Below, piece after piece: positions 44,736 to 52,877 of a stretch of 64,000 bases of DNA. Location: assembly GCF_016587355.1 (NCBI RefSeq), contig NZ_BNJF01000002.1, positions 930,001 to 994,000 on the forward strand. Reading direction: 5' to 3'. This DNA comes from Ktedonospora formicarum (lineage in GTDB: Bacteria; Chloroflexota; Ktedonobacteria; Ktedonobacterales; Ktedonobacteraceae). The notes below the pieces were generated by a model. That model searched no databases and was not told where the DNA came from. It saw only the letters and a list, made by a program, of their open reading frames with translations. Positions within the stretch are counted from its first letter, which is position 1. Each line of letters opens with the position of its first letter. The position numbers and the translations under genes were made by a program.

Positions 44736-45584
44736 TTATTTCAAGCCAGAGGATTTGATGGATTCTACAAGTTGACGCTGGAAGACAAAGAAGAGAATGA
44801 TGGTTGGTAGTGCCGCGACTGTTGATGCGGCCATAATGTAGTTCCAGGTGGCGGAATACTGTGATTGGAAGTTTGCGATACCGATTTGTACCATCCATAG
44901 GCTAGAATCAGTCGTGATGGTCAAGGGCCAGAGAAAACTATTCCAGTTTGTCAGAAAGAAGAAGACTGCCAGTGCGGCCATAATTGGGCGGCTGAGGGGT
45001 AAAATCAAATGCCAGTAGGTTTGCCAGTAGCTACAGCCATCGAGGATGGCGGCCTCTGAAAGCTCATTTGGAATACCTATATAGAATTGTCGCAGCAGGA
45101 AAATGCCAAAGGCATTAAACAATGCTGGAATGATTAAGCCCGCATATGAATTAAGCATGCCCAGGCTCTTAATCAGAATGAAGAGCGGCACCAGGATGAC
45201 TGGTAATGAGACGAGAAAGGTTGAGAAGATCGCCAGGAAGATAACCTCGCGGCCTGGAAACTTGAGTTTTGCTAGCGCATAGGCTGCCATTGAGTGGAAG
45301 AGAAGCGCAACAACTGTGACCACTCCTGCGACAATGAAGCTATTGAGCATATAGCTTAGAAAGGGGACCTGTGTAAAGACATACGTGAAGTTGTCCAGTG
45401 TCGGCGCTGAGGGAATGAGATTATTATTGTTGACTTCTGTAGGCCCTTTAAAGGAGCTAGAGAGCATCCATAGTAACGGGAAGACCGTCAGAATGGCGAT
45501 CACTGCTGTGATGACGAAGGTAATGGTTTTGCGCGAGTAGCGCTTGAAAGTTCTGACACTTGGAGAGCGATTAATCTGACTCAA
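44736..45584 (-). CDS. Sugar ABC transporter permease (MalG/LacG type)
   Basis: A 282-residue permease with six hydrophobic helices, the first being ITFVITAVIAILTVFPLLWML. The cytoplasmic EAA loop, which contacts the ATPase, reads ELSEAAILDGCSYWQTYWHLILPLSRP. It is the third gene of the minus-strand sugar uptake operon and overlaps the preceding permease by 14 bases. The start is TTG 45584, with GGGAGG six bases upstream. No ATPase gene is in the operon; a shared MsmK-type ATPase encoded elsewhere is likely. Confidence 0.92.
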   Translation of the reverse strand: MSQINRSPSVRTFKRYSRKTITFVITAVIAILTVFPLLWMLSSSFKGPTEVNNNNLIPSAPTLDNFTYVFTQVPFLSYMLNSFIVAGVVTVVALLFHSMAAYALAKLKFPGREVIFLAIFSTFLVSLPVILVPLFILIKSLGMLNSYAGLIIPALFNAFGIFLLRQFYIGIPNELSEAAILDGCSYWQTYWHLILPLSRPIMAALAVFFFLTNWNSFLWPLTITTDSSLWMVQIGIANFQSQYSATWNYIMAASTVAALPTIILFFVFQRQLVESIKSSGLK

Positions 45585-46527
45585 AGCGACCTCCCTTTGT
45601 GAGTGCGAACATAATCAGAGTAGCGATCAGCAAAATTCCGACCAGGAAAGATGCCATTGCGGCGGCATACCCATAATGTCCAAACTGAAATGCCTGTTGA
45701 TAAATGTAGAAGATGCCCAGTGAGGTCGACTGAGCAGGGCCCCCTTTGGTCATGACATAAATGAGGTCAAAGCCTTGCGCTCCAGAGACAGAAGAAACTA
45801 TGGAGACGAGCAACACAAAGAAACTGGTAGGTTTGAGCAGCGGCCAGGTCACATTCCAGAAGGCATTCCAGCCGCCAGCACCATCGATTTCAGCCGCCTC
45901 GTAATATTCGCGAGGAATATCTTGCAAGCCTGCTACAAAGATGATCATGTAATAGCCCATTCCAAACCAGACATTTACAAGAATGACTGTCCACAGGGCC
46001 ACATTCGGATCACCAAGCCATGAAGGAGTAGGAAGATGCAGAAATTGGAGAAGCTGATTGACAATGCCTACCTGATCCGTCAGCATGAAGCGCCAGACGA
46101 ATCCTACCACAACCAGGCTTATTACATAAGGCATAAAGAGCATGCTACGTAACACGCCAATCAGAGGGATTTTCTGCCGTACAAGTAGAGCTAGGGCTAG
46201 ACTCACAATGAAGAGGAGCGGTGTAAGCACAAAGACATAGAGTAAAGTTGTGCGTAGGCTTGCAAGAAACTGCTCATCGCTAAACATCTGGGTATAGTTT
46301 CCCAGCCCAGCAAAGGCGAAGTTGCCAAATCCATCTGACTCGAAGAAGCCCAGCCCAAGCGAGAACAGCATCGGAACCGCTAGAAAGATTGTGAGCCCGA
46401 GTACATCAGGAAGTAAGAAGAGATACGCGGCGAAAGCTTCTCGCTGGCGTCTAGAGAGGCCCTTTGCGGGCCTCCCCTGCTGCGCGGAACTATCGCCTGC
46501 GTGCTTTGCAAGCGAGCCAGCACTCAT
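45571..46527 (-). CDS. Sugar ABC transporter permease (MalF/LacF type)
   Basis: A 318-residue permease with six membrane helices, starting with YLFLLPDVLGLTIFLAVPML near 33, and the EAA loop EYYEAAEIDGAGGWNAFWNVTWPLLKP (landmarks E-A-A-x-x-D-G-A). It pairs with the permease that follows. Its start overlaps the stop of the binding-protein gene by four bases (ATGA), and AAAGGAGG within that gene serves as its ribosome site. Confidence 0.93.
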   Translation of the reverse strand: MSAGSLAKHAGDSSAQQGRPAKGLSRRQREAFAAYLFLLPDVLGLTIFLAVPMLFSLGLGFFESDGFGNFAFAGLGNYTQMFSDEQFLASLRTTLLYVFVLTPLLFIVSLALALLVRQKIPLIGVLRSMLFMPYVISLVVVGFVWRFMLTDQVGIVNQLLQFLHLPTPSWLGDPNVALWTVILVNVWFGMGYYMIIFVAGLQDIPREYYEAAEIDGAGGWNAFWNVTWPLLKPTSFFVLLVSIVSSVSGAQGFDLIYVMTKGGPAQSTSLGIFYIYQQAFQFGHYGYAAAMASFLVGILLIATLIMFALTKGGRFESD

Positions 46528-47903
46528 ACGATAGATCCTCCTTTATAGCTGCCGAGGAAGGTATCGATAGCCTTTGAGGCTTTCTCGGCCTCCTGGCGTG
46601 GGTCTGCGCCATTCAGCATACATGCCTGGATTGCGTCCGAGATGGGTTTATAGATTTCAGGTGGGAAGCGAGGCTCGGCGCGACCACCAGGGAAGATCTC
46701 TTCTTTAAAGGTCTTTAGCGCACCCTCAGCGAAGGCATTGTCCTTTGTAGCCTGATCCATTACCGATTTGCGTGGGCCAACATCCGATTTTGCCTTTGAT
46801 ATCCAGTCCACGCCTCGCTGGATGGAATCTGGCTGCATAGAGGCGAGTGCCCAGGCACAGAAGCGAGCGGCCTCGTCTGGGTTCTTACCCTTGGCATTCG
46901 CCACAAAGGCCCAGCCACCAAGCACCGTCTTATATGTTCCACCAGTGGGTATGGGGAGCTTGAAGACGCCGTACTTAAACTTGGGTGCGTTATTTTTCAA
47001 ATCGGAGACGCCCCAGATACCAGCGTTCTGGATCGCACAGCGTCCGGCAGCCAGGTTGGCTACTGTATCGCCACCACCACCAACAACTGTACGCGGTGTA
47101 ATGCCACGCTTTACCGCGTCCTGCCAGAACTGAAGGGCCTGGATTGTGGCTGGAGAGTTGAAGGTACTCTTCTTTCCACCGGCATCGACGACTTCGCCGC
47201 CGCCTTGCCACATGAAGGGATACCATGTGAAGTTCTGATAATATCCAGGTGTGGGCTCAAAGATAATACCTGAGCGCTTGTTTGTTTTAAGCTTATCGCC
47301 GATCTCAAGGAGTTCATCCCAGGTTTTAGGAACGTCGTTCTCGTTCAGTCCAGCTTGCTCAAAGGCTTCGATGCTGTAGTAGAAAGCCATTGGCTCGACT
47401 TCCATTGGAACGGCATAGATCTTACCGTCAATTGTGCGTGTGCTCATGACATCTGGGTAAAGATCGCTTTGGGCATTTTTATCAATGTGCAGTGTGAGGT
47501 CTTGGAGCACGCCACCATTGTAGTAGCGCAGGAAGTCGCCAGGGCTGATGATGAAGATATCGGGTCCTTGTCCAGAGGCGAACGCCGTTTGTAGCTTAGA
47601 GCCGCTGATATAGTCTGTGTTCGGGATATATTCCAGCTTGATCTGGGCTTTCTCAGACTTATTCCAATTGTTCACCAGATCTACAAACCATTGGCTCTGT
47701 GATTTGACTGTTCCATTAGGTCCGTAGAATTGCCAGAAGCTCATAGGTCCAGAGGACGTGCTGCCGCCACAGCTACTCATCAATGCTGCAATGCTGGTTG
47801 TGCCAAGAGCAGCCATACCACCGTAGCCTGCGCGCTTCAAGAAACCACGACGTGATATTGAAGTATCTGTCAGCTCGCTCAACAAAGGACGATCAATGTC
47901 CAT
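46524..47903 (-). CDS. Sugar-binding lipoprotein of the ABC importer
   Basis: A solute-binding protein of 459 residues (family 1, UgpB/MalE-like). The N-terminus has a twin-arginine motif SRRGFLKRAG followed by a hydrophobic stretch and a lipobox-like LMSSC, so it is probably exported folded and lipid-anchored outside the membrane. Further landmarks are MSFWQFYGPNG, GSKLQTAFASGQGPDIFIISPGDF, and GGWAFVANAKGKNPDEAARFCAWA. It should deliver an oligosaccharide or sugar to the two permeases. ATG 47903 is preferred to a TTG at 47942. It is the first gene after the promoter and LacI-type operators. Confidence 0.92.
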   Translation of the reverse strand: MDIDRPLLSELTDTSISRRGFLKRAGYGGMAALGTTSIAALMSSCGGSTSSGPMSFWQFYGPNGTVKSQSQWFVDLVNNWNKSEKAQIKLEYIPNTDYISGSKLQTAFASGQGPDIFIISPGDFLRYYNGGVLQDLTLHIDKNAQSDLYPDVMSTRTIDGKIYAVPMEVEPMAFYYSIEAFEQAGLNENDVPKTWDELLEIGDKLKTNKRSGIIFEPTPGYYQNFTWYPFMWQGGGEVVDAGGKKSTFNSPATIQALQFWQDAVKRGITPRTVVGGGGDTVANLAAGRCAIQNAGIWGVSDLKNNAPKFKYGVFKLPIPTGGTYKTVLGGWAFVANAKGKNPDEAARFCAWALASMQPDSIQRGVDWISKAKSDVGPRKSVMDQATKDNAFAEGALKTFKEEIFPGGRAEPRFPPEIYKPISDAIQACMLNGADPRQEAEKASKAIDTFLGSYKGGSIV

Positions 47904-48046
47904 GTACTTACCTATACCTTTCTCTTGCGGCTCTTTCCGCAAAGTACCCCAAGACGTAACAGATGTGACCCTTGAGAGAGGCTTGCCATATAACCTCTAG
48001 GTCCTCTGCTGGTGAAGAAATAAGCACTGCACCATTACAGTGTGCC

Positions 48047-48060
48047 AGAAAACATTTTCA
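48047..48060. promoter_or_regulatory. LacI-type operator O1 (importer side)
   Basis: AGAAAACATTTTCA matches the symmetric LacI-family pattern TGAAAA-NN-TTTTCA at 13 of 14 positions. It lies downstream of the predicted minus-strand start of transcription. Confidence 0.65.
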
Positions 48061-48089
48061 TGACATGTTTTAGCATCAGGTAAAAGCTG

Positions 48090-48103
48090 TGAAAATGTTT
48101 TCA
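48090..48103. promoter_or_regulatory. LacI-type operator O2 (importer side)
   Basis: TGAAAATGTTTTCA is a perfect symmetric LacI-family site, 43 bases (about four helical turns) centre to centre from O1 and about 14 bases after the predicted transcription start of the importer operon. Confidence 0.75.
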
Positions 48104-48123
48104 TAAATACATTTACAAAGATG

Positions 48124-48152
48124 ATAATAATCACCTCTGCCATCTTTGTCAA
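48124..48152 (-). promoter_or_regulatory. Promoter of the sugar importer operon
   Basis: On the minus strand TTGACA (48152-48147) and TATTAT (48129-48124) are separated by 17 bases. Transcription would start near 48117 and run through both importer-side operators. Confidence 0.72.
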
Positions 48153-48250
48153 GGCTTGTTCGTCTGATTTACTGAGAATCAAGTGGAATTAATTGCAGGT
48201 ATTTATCGCATTAAGGCCTAAATTAGGCGCGTAATGTGCATATTTCTGAC

Positions 48251-48280
48251 TTGACAGCTAGGCGAGTACGTGATTATACT
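48251..48280 (+). promoter_or_regulatory. Promoter of the lacI-isomerase-kinase arm
   Basis: TTGACA (48251-48256) and TATACT (48275-48280) are 18 bases apart. Transcription would start near 48287, just before the operator at 48311. Confidence 0.7.
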
Positions 48281-48310
48281 CTGAATTGTTGAAACAATTA
48301 GCCGCTGACA

Positions 48311-48328
48311 TGTGAAATCCTTTTCACA
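48311..48328. promoter_or_regulatory. LacI-type operator O3
   Basis: TGTGAAATCCTTTTCACA is an almost symmetric 18-mer about 25 bases downstream of the predicted plus-strand start of transcription. Confidence 0.65.
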
Positions 48329-48365
48329 TCAGATTTTAATAACTTGAACATAGTGGGTTTAAATC

Positions 48366-48379
48366 TGAAAAGGATTTCA
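48366..48379. promoter_or_regulatory. LacI-type operator O4
   Basis: TGAAAAGGATTTCA is the inverted partner of O3, 53 bases (about five helical turns) away centre to centre. Flanking AAATCT/AGATTT extends the inverted repeat, with a five-base insertion in one arm. Confidence 0.6.
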
Positions 48380-48493
48380 CAAGGCATCCAGATTGCCTTC
48401 ATGAGCTGCAAATCTTGCGATTGATGTGCTATACCTGTATGATAGCAATCAGGATGACAACGGTTTGCGCCGCAAGGTCTTATGCGAAAACCA

Positions 48494-48534
48494 ACCCTCA
48501 TGCGAGGGCATTCAGGTTTTCGTACAAGGAGTAA
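48494..48534 (+). repeat. Putative dispersed repeat, copy 2
   Basis: Hairpin CCCTCATGCGAGGG, GCAT, TTCAGGTTTT and, six bases on, AAGGAGTAA, resembling the segment at 14189-14240. An inverted trace (AAAAACCTGAGCGCG) follows at about 48571. Confidence 0.4.
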
Positions 48535-48645
48535 GTGAACCTGTCGCGGGTAATTGAATTATGCCTTCCGAAAAACCTGAGCGCGTTCGCGCCTGCCGAA
48601 TTTCTGAGTAATGGGTGGTTTTCAAGAGGGTAGAGGGAACGTTCC

Positions 48646-49662
48646 ATGAGCACAATTCAAGATGTAGCTAAATATGCAGGTGTTTCAATATCAACAGTTT
48701 CACGTGTTTTAAACGGAACCGCACGTGTCAATCCGGATGTGATGGTTCGCGTGCGCACTGCGATTGAGGCACTTAATTATCAGCCCAGTCGAGCGGCTCG
48801 GGCTTTGCGCTCAAACCAATCGTCGATCATTGGACTATTGATTACGGATATTCAGAACCCTTTCTTCACTGCATTGGTGCGAGGGGTTGAGGATGTCGCG
48901 CAGCGCAATGGCTACAGCCTGATTCTCTGCAACTCCGACGAAAATCCACTCAAGGAGCAGCAATATATCGAGGTTCTGTGCTCACAGCGCGTAGCGGGAG
49001 CTATTGTGGTTCCTACACGTGAGCAGGCTCATTCGCTGCAACCGTTTCGCGAGTTAGGTATTCCAGCTCTGGCGGTTGATAGGCGGGTAAAAGATCCTGA
49101 TATCGATACTGTTGTGGTGGACAACCAGCGAGGAGCTTATGAAGCGGTCAAACATCTCTGCGCGAATGGCTACCAACGCATAGGAGTGGTTACGGGTCCT
49201 CAGACGACGACTACTGGACGTGAACGTTTGCTCGGATATCGCCGGGCGTTGATCGAATCTGGAATCACGCCGGATCCCCAGTTAGAGCGTCAAGGGCCGT
49301 TCAAAATGGCGGCTGGTCAACAATTCGCGGGTGAGTTGTTAGACCTTGATGAGCCAGTGGACGCTCTCTTTGTTGCCAATAATCTGTTGACCATAGGTGC
49401 GCTGGAGGCTATCAGTATGCGCAATATGCGTATACCCGAGGATATCGCGATTGTCGCTTTTGACGATATTCCCTGGGCCGCCCTGGGTTCCGTCTCATTA
49501 ACAACGGTCACACAGCCAGTCTATGAACTGGGAAGCACTGCCGCTTTACGCCTGTTCCAGCGTATGCAAAAAGGGGCTTCATTTACGAGGCAGGAGATCG
49601 TTCTCTCTCCAACGCTTCATGTGCGAAATTCATCGCAGCCACGGCAACCTCTTCTGGCTTGA
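48646..49662 (+). CDS. LacI family transcriptional regulator
   Basis: A 338-residue LacI/GalR regulator. The helix-turn-helix and hinge are standard: STIQDVAKYAGVSISTVSRVLNG at 2-24 and LNYQPSRAARALRS near 48-61, followed by the sugar-binding core (IIGLLITDIQNPFFTALVRGVEDVAQ, VAFDDIPWAALGSVSLTTVTQP). It stands between the importer operon and the isomerase and kinase genes and should bind the four operators upstream, releasing them when the sugar or its phosphate is present. The ribosome site is AGAGGGA, seven bases from the ATG. Confidence 0.94.
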   Translation: MSTIQDVAKYAGVSISTVSRVLNGTARVNPDVMVRVRTAIEALNYQPSRAARALRSNQSSIIGLLITDIQNPFFTALVRGVEDVAQRNGYSLILCNSDENPLKEQQYIEVLCSQRVAGAIVVPTREQAHSLQPFRELGIPALAVDRRVKDPDIDTVVVDNQRGAYEAVKHLCANGYQRIGVVTGPQTTTTGRERLLGYRRALIESGITPDPQLERQGPFKMAAGQQFAGELLDLDEPVDALFVANNLLTIGALEAISMRNMRIPEDIAIVAFDDIPWAALGSVSLTTVTQPVYELGSTAALRLFQRMQKGASFTRQEIVLSPTLHVRNSSQPRQPLLA

Positions 49663-49743
49663 TTCGTGCTTCTTTTGATGCACGTCAGGACGAGTTGGCT
49701 CAAGGGTGAGGCCAGGCAATTTGTAATGGAAAGGTAACTCGTG

Positions 49744-51156
49744 ATGACAAAGATTGGTATTTTAACATTTTCTGATGGAAGACCGTTTGTGGCGCAAGAG
49801 GTCGAAGCTTTCAACCAGGGCTATCAAGATCGCATTAAGCAGCGTCTGGAGAAGGATGGTTATCAGGTTATCGCTGGAGAGTCGATTATTTGCACGAACG
49901 AAGATGCTGTGCGTGAGGGCAAACGCCTGACGGCTCTGGGCTGTGATTGCACAATATTTAATTTCGCTGTTTGGGCTTTCCCTCATTTACCCGCCCTGGC
50001 TTCGCGCTTTACTCCCGGACCTTTGCTCCTTTTCAGCAACATTGACCCTCAGTATCCCGGTCTGGTTGGCATGCTGGCGAGTGCAGGTGGTCTGAGTCAG
50101 GCCGGAACTAAGTATTCACGCGCGTATGGCAATATTGAGGACGAAGAGACCTACGAGAAAGTTCGCTCGTTTGTACGGGCTGCTGGAGCCGTTTCAGCCT
50201 TACGCGGTCAGACCTTTGGCTTGATTGGTGGACGTCCGATGGGTATGTATACAACTACCTCTGATCCTGCAACGTGGCTGAAGGTATTTGGTGTAGATGT
50301 TGAGCATGTAGACCAGGGTGAGATTATTCGCCTCGCCTCTGAGGTTCCTCAGAAGCAAGTTGACGCCGCATTTGCCTGGTTGGAAGAGAATATTGGGCAC
50401 ATTCACTACGATGGCAAACAGCTTACTCCCGACAAATTAAAAACTCAGGTCCGCGCGACCTATGCTATGAAGCAGATCATTGAGGAGTATCGCCTCGATT
50501 TCTCTGGCATCAAGGCCCAGCCCGAATTAACAAATCACTTCTGTACAATGGATGTGACGGAAGCTTTCTTGAATGATCCTTATGACTGGGATGGTCCGCA
50601 TGAGCCACACGTCTGCTCGACTGAAGCTGACATGGATGCTGCACTTACTATGCAAATTTTCAAGCATCTTTCCCATACTCCTGCTCTTTTTGCTGATGTA
50701 CGCCATTATCACGCTGACCTGGGGATCTGGGATCTAGTAAACTCTGGCGAGCATGCAACCTATTTCGCTGGTCGCTCCTTCGATCCCAAAGACAACCTGC
50801 CCCATGTTCACTTCTATCCTGAGAGCTTCTACTTTCCGGCTGGTGGTGCAAGCGTTCATCATCTTGCGCACCCTGGCAACGCGACGTTCGCGCGCCTTAC
50901 ACGCCTGGATGGCAAATACTCAATGGCGATCCTGCGCGGCGAGTTTGTGCAGTATGATGAGGCGAAGAACATGGATCTCATGAAGCAGACTGATTTGGCC
51001 TGGCCTCATGCCTTCACACGCTTCGACTGCTCTGCCGAAGAGTTCATCGCTAACTATACCAGCAACCATATTCATGCCGCTTATGGCGATTGGGTCAATG
51101 AACTGCGCCAGGTCGCTGACTTGCTTGGTATTGAGGCTCGCGTCTACGGCGAATAG
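49744..51156 (+). CDS. L-fucose/L-arabinose isomerase family protein
   Basis: A 470-residue sugar isomerase of the FucI/AraA-like superfamily. Landmarks: KIGILTFSDGRPFVAQE at the start, CDCTIFNFAVWAFPHLPALAS, GPLLLFSNIDPQYPGLVGMLA, GGRPMGMYTTTSDPATWLKVFGVDVEH (landmark G-R-x-x-G-M), and later FCTMDVTEAFLNDPYDWDGPHEP. Such enzymes use Mn2+ to interconvert aldoses and ketoses. Fucose-type members also accept D-arabinose, giving D-ribulose, which would suit the kinase and GH172 genes downstream. The exact substrate cannot be read from the sequence. ATG 49744 is used; a GTG precedes it directly. Confidence 0.85.
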   Translation: MTKIGILTFSDGRPFVAQEVEAFNQGYQDRIKQRLEKDGYQVIAGESIICTNEDAVREGKRLTALGCDCTIFNFAVWAFPHLPALASRFTPGPLLLFSNIDPQYPGLVGMLASAGGLSQAGTKYSRAYGNIEDEETYEKVRSFVRAAGAVSALRGQTFGLIGGRPMGMYTTTSDPATWLKVFGVDVEHVDQGEIIRLASEVPQKQVDAAFAWLEENIGHIHYDGKQLTPDKLKTQVRATYAMKQIIEEYRLDFSGIKAQPELTNHFCTMDVTEAFLNDPYDWDGPHEPHVCSTEADMDAALTMQIFKHLSHTPALFADVRHYHADLGIWDLVNSGEHATYFAGRSFDPKDNLPHVHFYPESFYFPAGGASVHHLAHPGNATFARLTRLDGKYSMAILRGEFVQYDEAKNMDLMKQTDLAWPHAFTRFDCSAEEFIANYTSNHIHAAYGDWVNELRQVADLLGIEARVYGE

Positions 51157-51202
51157 TTGGTAGTCATTTGCCTTTTTGAAAGACTAAAAGGATGTGCTTG
51201 CT

Positions 51203-52714
51203 ATGCGTGAAGAGCTAGTTTTAGGTATTGATGCTGGCACAAGCAGTTTGCGTGCGGGTTTGTTCGATCTCGCGGGTAGTCCACTGGGTTTTTATGACCA
51301 GGGCTACCAGACGCATTATCCACAACCAGGCCAGGCTGAGCAGCAGCCCTTGGACTGGTGGCAGGCGCTGGTCGCTGCTGTACGTGGTTGTCTGCAAAAG
51401 AGTGGCGTTAATCCTGCGCACGTGATTGGTCTGGCGATTGACGCCCCTTGTGATATTCTGCTGACGGATGGTGAGGGGAATCCCCTGAGCCCAAGCTTGA
51501 TGTGGATGGACCTACGAGCAACCGATGAGGCGCGGGAGCTTACCGAGACCCATGATCCTGTATTGCGTTATTGTGGAGGAGAAGTGCCAGCCGAATGGCC
51601 TATACCCAAAGCCTTATGGCTCAAGCGCCATCGGCCTGAGTTGTGGGGGCAGGCAACATACCTTATCGAACAGATGAGCTGGCTGACATGGCGTTTGACA
51701 GGCGAGCAAGTAGCCCCACTCAATAGCGCGGCAGCCAAGTGGCATTATCGTACCCATGAGCAGGATGGTTGGCCCGTAAGTCTATTGCGAGCGGTGGGCT
51801 TGGAATCTATGCGCGATAAGCTCTTTACGCGAGTTTTGCCCATGGGCGCAAAGGCGGGCGAGCTAACGGAACAGGCTGCGGCAGAACTTGGCCTGCGTCC
51901 AGGTGTCGCGGTCTCGATGAGTGGCATTGACGCCCATGCAGGCATGATCGGTATGAATGTGCTGGCTCCTGGAACTCTGGCTCTGATTACAGGTACTTCA
52001 ACCTGTCAACTTGTTCAATCTACTATACCCATTGTGGACCCTGGACTCTGGGGCCCCTTTGAGAATGCTGTGGTCGCGAACGAGTGGACCATCGAGGCGG
52101 GGCAGGCGAGTACAGGCGGGACGGTTCGTTGGCTCCTCGACACTTTGGGAGGAGCCTTGTCTCAGGGCGCTGACCGTTACTCAGTTGCTGAAGAGCAGGC
52201 TGCGCAAGTGACTCCCGGCTCTGATGGGCTGGTCCTGCTGGATTATTGGCAAGGGAGCCGCACTCCTATCAAAGACCCCCAGGCACGCGGTACGATCTGG
52301 GGTTTGACACCCGCCCATGGACTAGGACACCTCCTGCGAGCTGTGTATGAAGGAACTGCCTATGGCAATCGCCTCATTCTGGAGAAACTGGCGGAGCTAG
52401 GTGTTGAGACACAACGCATTGTTGCATGTGGCGGTGGTACGCGAAGCGCCCTGTGGTTACAAATTCTGGCCGATGTCGCTGGTGTTCCTATTATGTTGAC
52501 GACCGAGCCTGATGCGGTAACTCTGGGAAGCGCCATCTGTGCCGCGGTAGGGGCGGGGGCTTTTAGCGATATTCGCTTGGCGGCTCACACTATGGTCCAT
52601 CCAGGCAAGACGGTTGCCCCCAACGTTTCAACGCGCGCAACGTACGACAGAGGGTATGCGCTCTATAAAGAGACCTATGCTGCGCTTCGCCCACTCTTCC
52701 AACGCGTCCATTAA
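51203..52714 (+). CDS. FGGY family carbohydrate kinase (ribulokinase-like)
   Basis: A 503-residue sugar kinase with the two actin-like lobes: phosphate-binding LGIDAGTSSLRAGLFD near 7-22, LMWMDLRATDEA, and the second-lobe LALITGTSTCQLVQS. The G-T-S-T-C sequence is the hallmark of ribulokinases within the FGGY family. The adenosine motif is IVACGGGTRSALWLQILADV. It should phosphorylate the ketose formed by the isomerase 46 bases upstream. The start ATG 51203 lies about ten bases after AAAGGA. Confidence 0.88.
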   Translation: MREELVLGIDAGTSSLRAGLFDLAGSPLGFYDQGYQTHYPQPGQAEQQPLDWWQALVAAVRGCLQKSGVNPAHVIGLAIDAPCDILLTDGEGNPLSPSLMWMDLRATDEARELTETHDPVLRYCGGEVPAEWPIPKALWLKRHRPELWGQATYLIEQMSWLTWRLTGEQVAPLNSAAAKWHYRTHEQDGWPVSLLRAVGLESMRDKLFTRVLPMGAKAGELTEQAAAELGLRPGVAVSMSGIDAHAGMIGMNVLAPGTLALITGTSTCQLVQSTIPIVDPGLWGPFENAVVANEWTIEAGQASTGGTVRWLLDTLGGALSQGADRYSVAEEQAAQVTPGSDGLVLLDYWQGSRTPIKDPQARGTIWGLTPAHGLGHLLRAVYEGTAYGNRLILEKLAELGVETQRIVACGGGTRSALWLQILADVAGVPIMLTTEPDAVTLGSAICAAVGAGAFSDIRLAAHTMVHPGKTVAPNVSTRATYDRGYALYKETYAALRPLFQRVH

Positions 52715-52877
52715 GCAGGGAATGGAGTGGAGCATACCCCTTTTGTGCTCTCTTGCCTCGCTACTCTAAGTGGTATATCAGAGTATCCTGAAGATGTATT
52801 GTTGTTGTTCTACAGGACTTCTGCTCTCTGAGATCTGTTGATTTGCATTTTCTTTCTGATAGAAAGGATTGTCAAGC

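Larger units (their letters stand above)
47904..48645. other. Regulatory region between the divergent arms of the sugar locus
   Basis: About 740 bases without a gene. It contains one promoter in each direction, four LacI-type operator candidates (listed separately) and a copy of the repeat also found near 14190. The leader before the lacI-like gene is long (about 360 bases from the predicted start of transcription). Confidence 0.7.
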
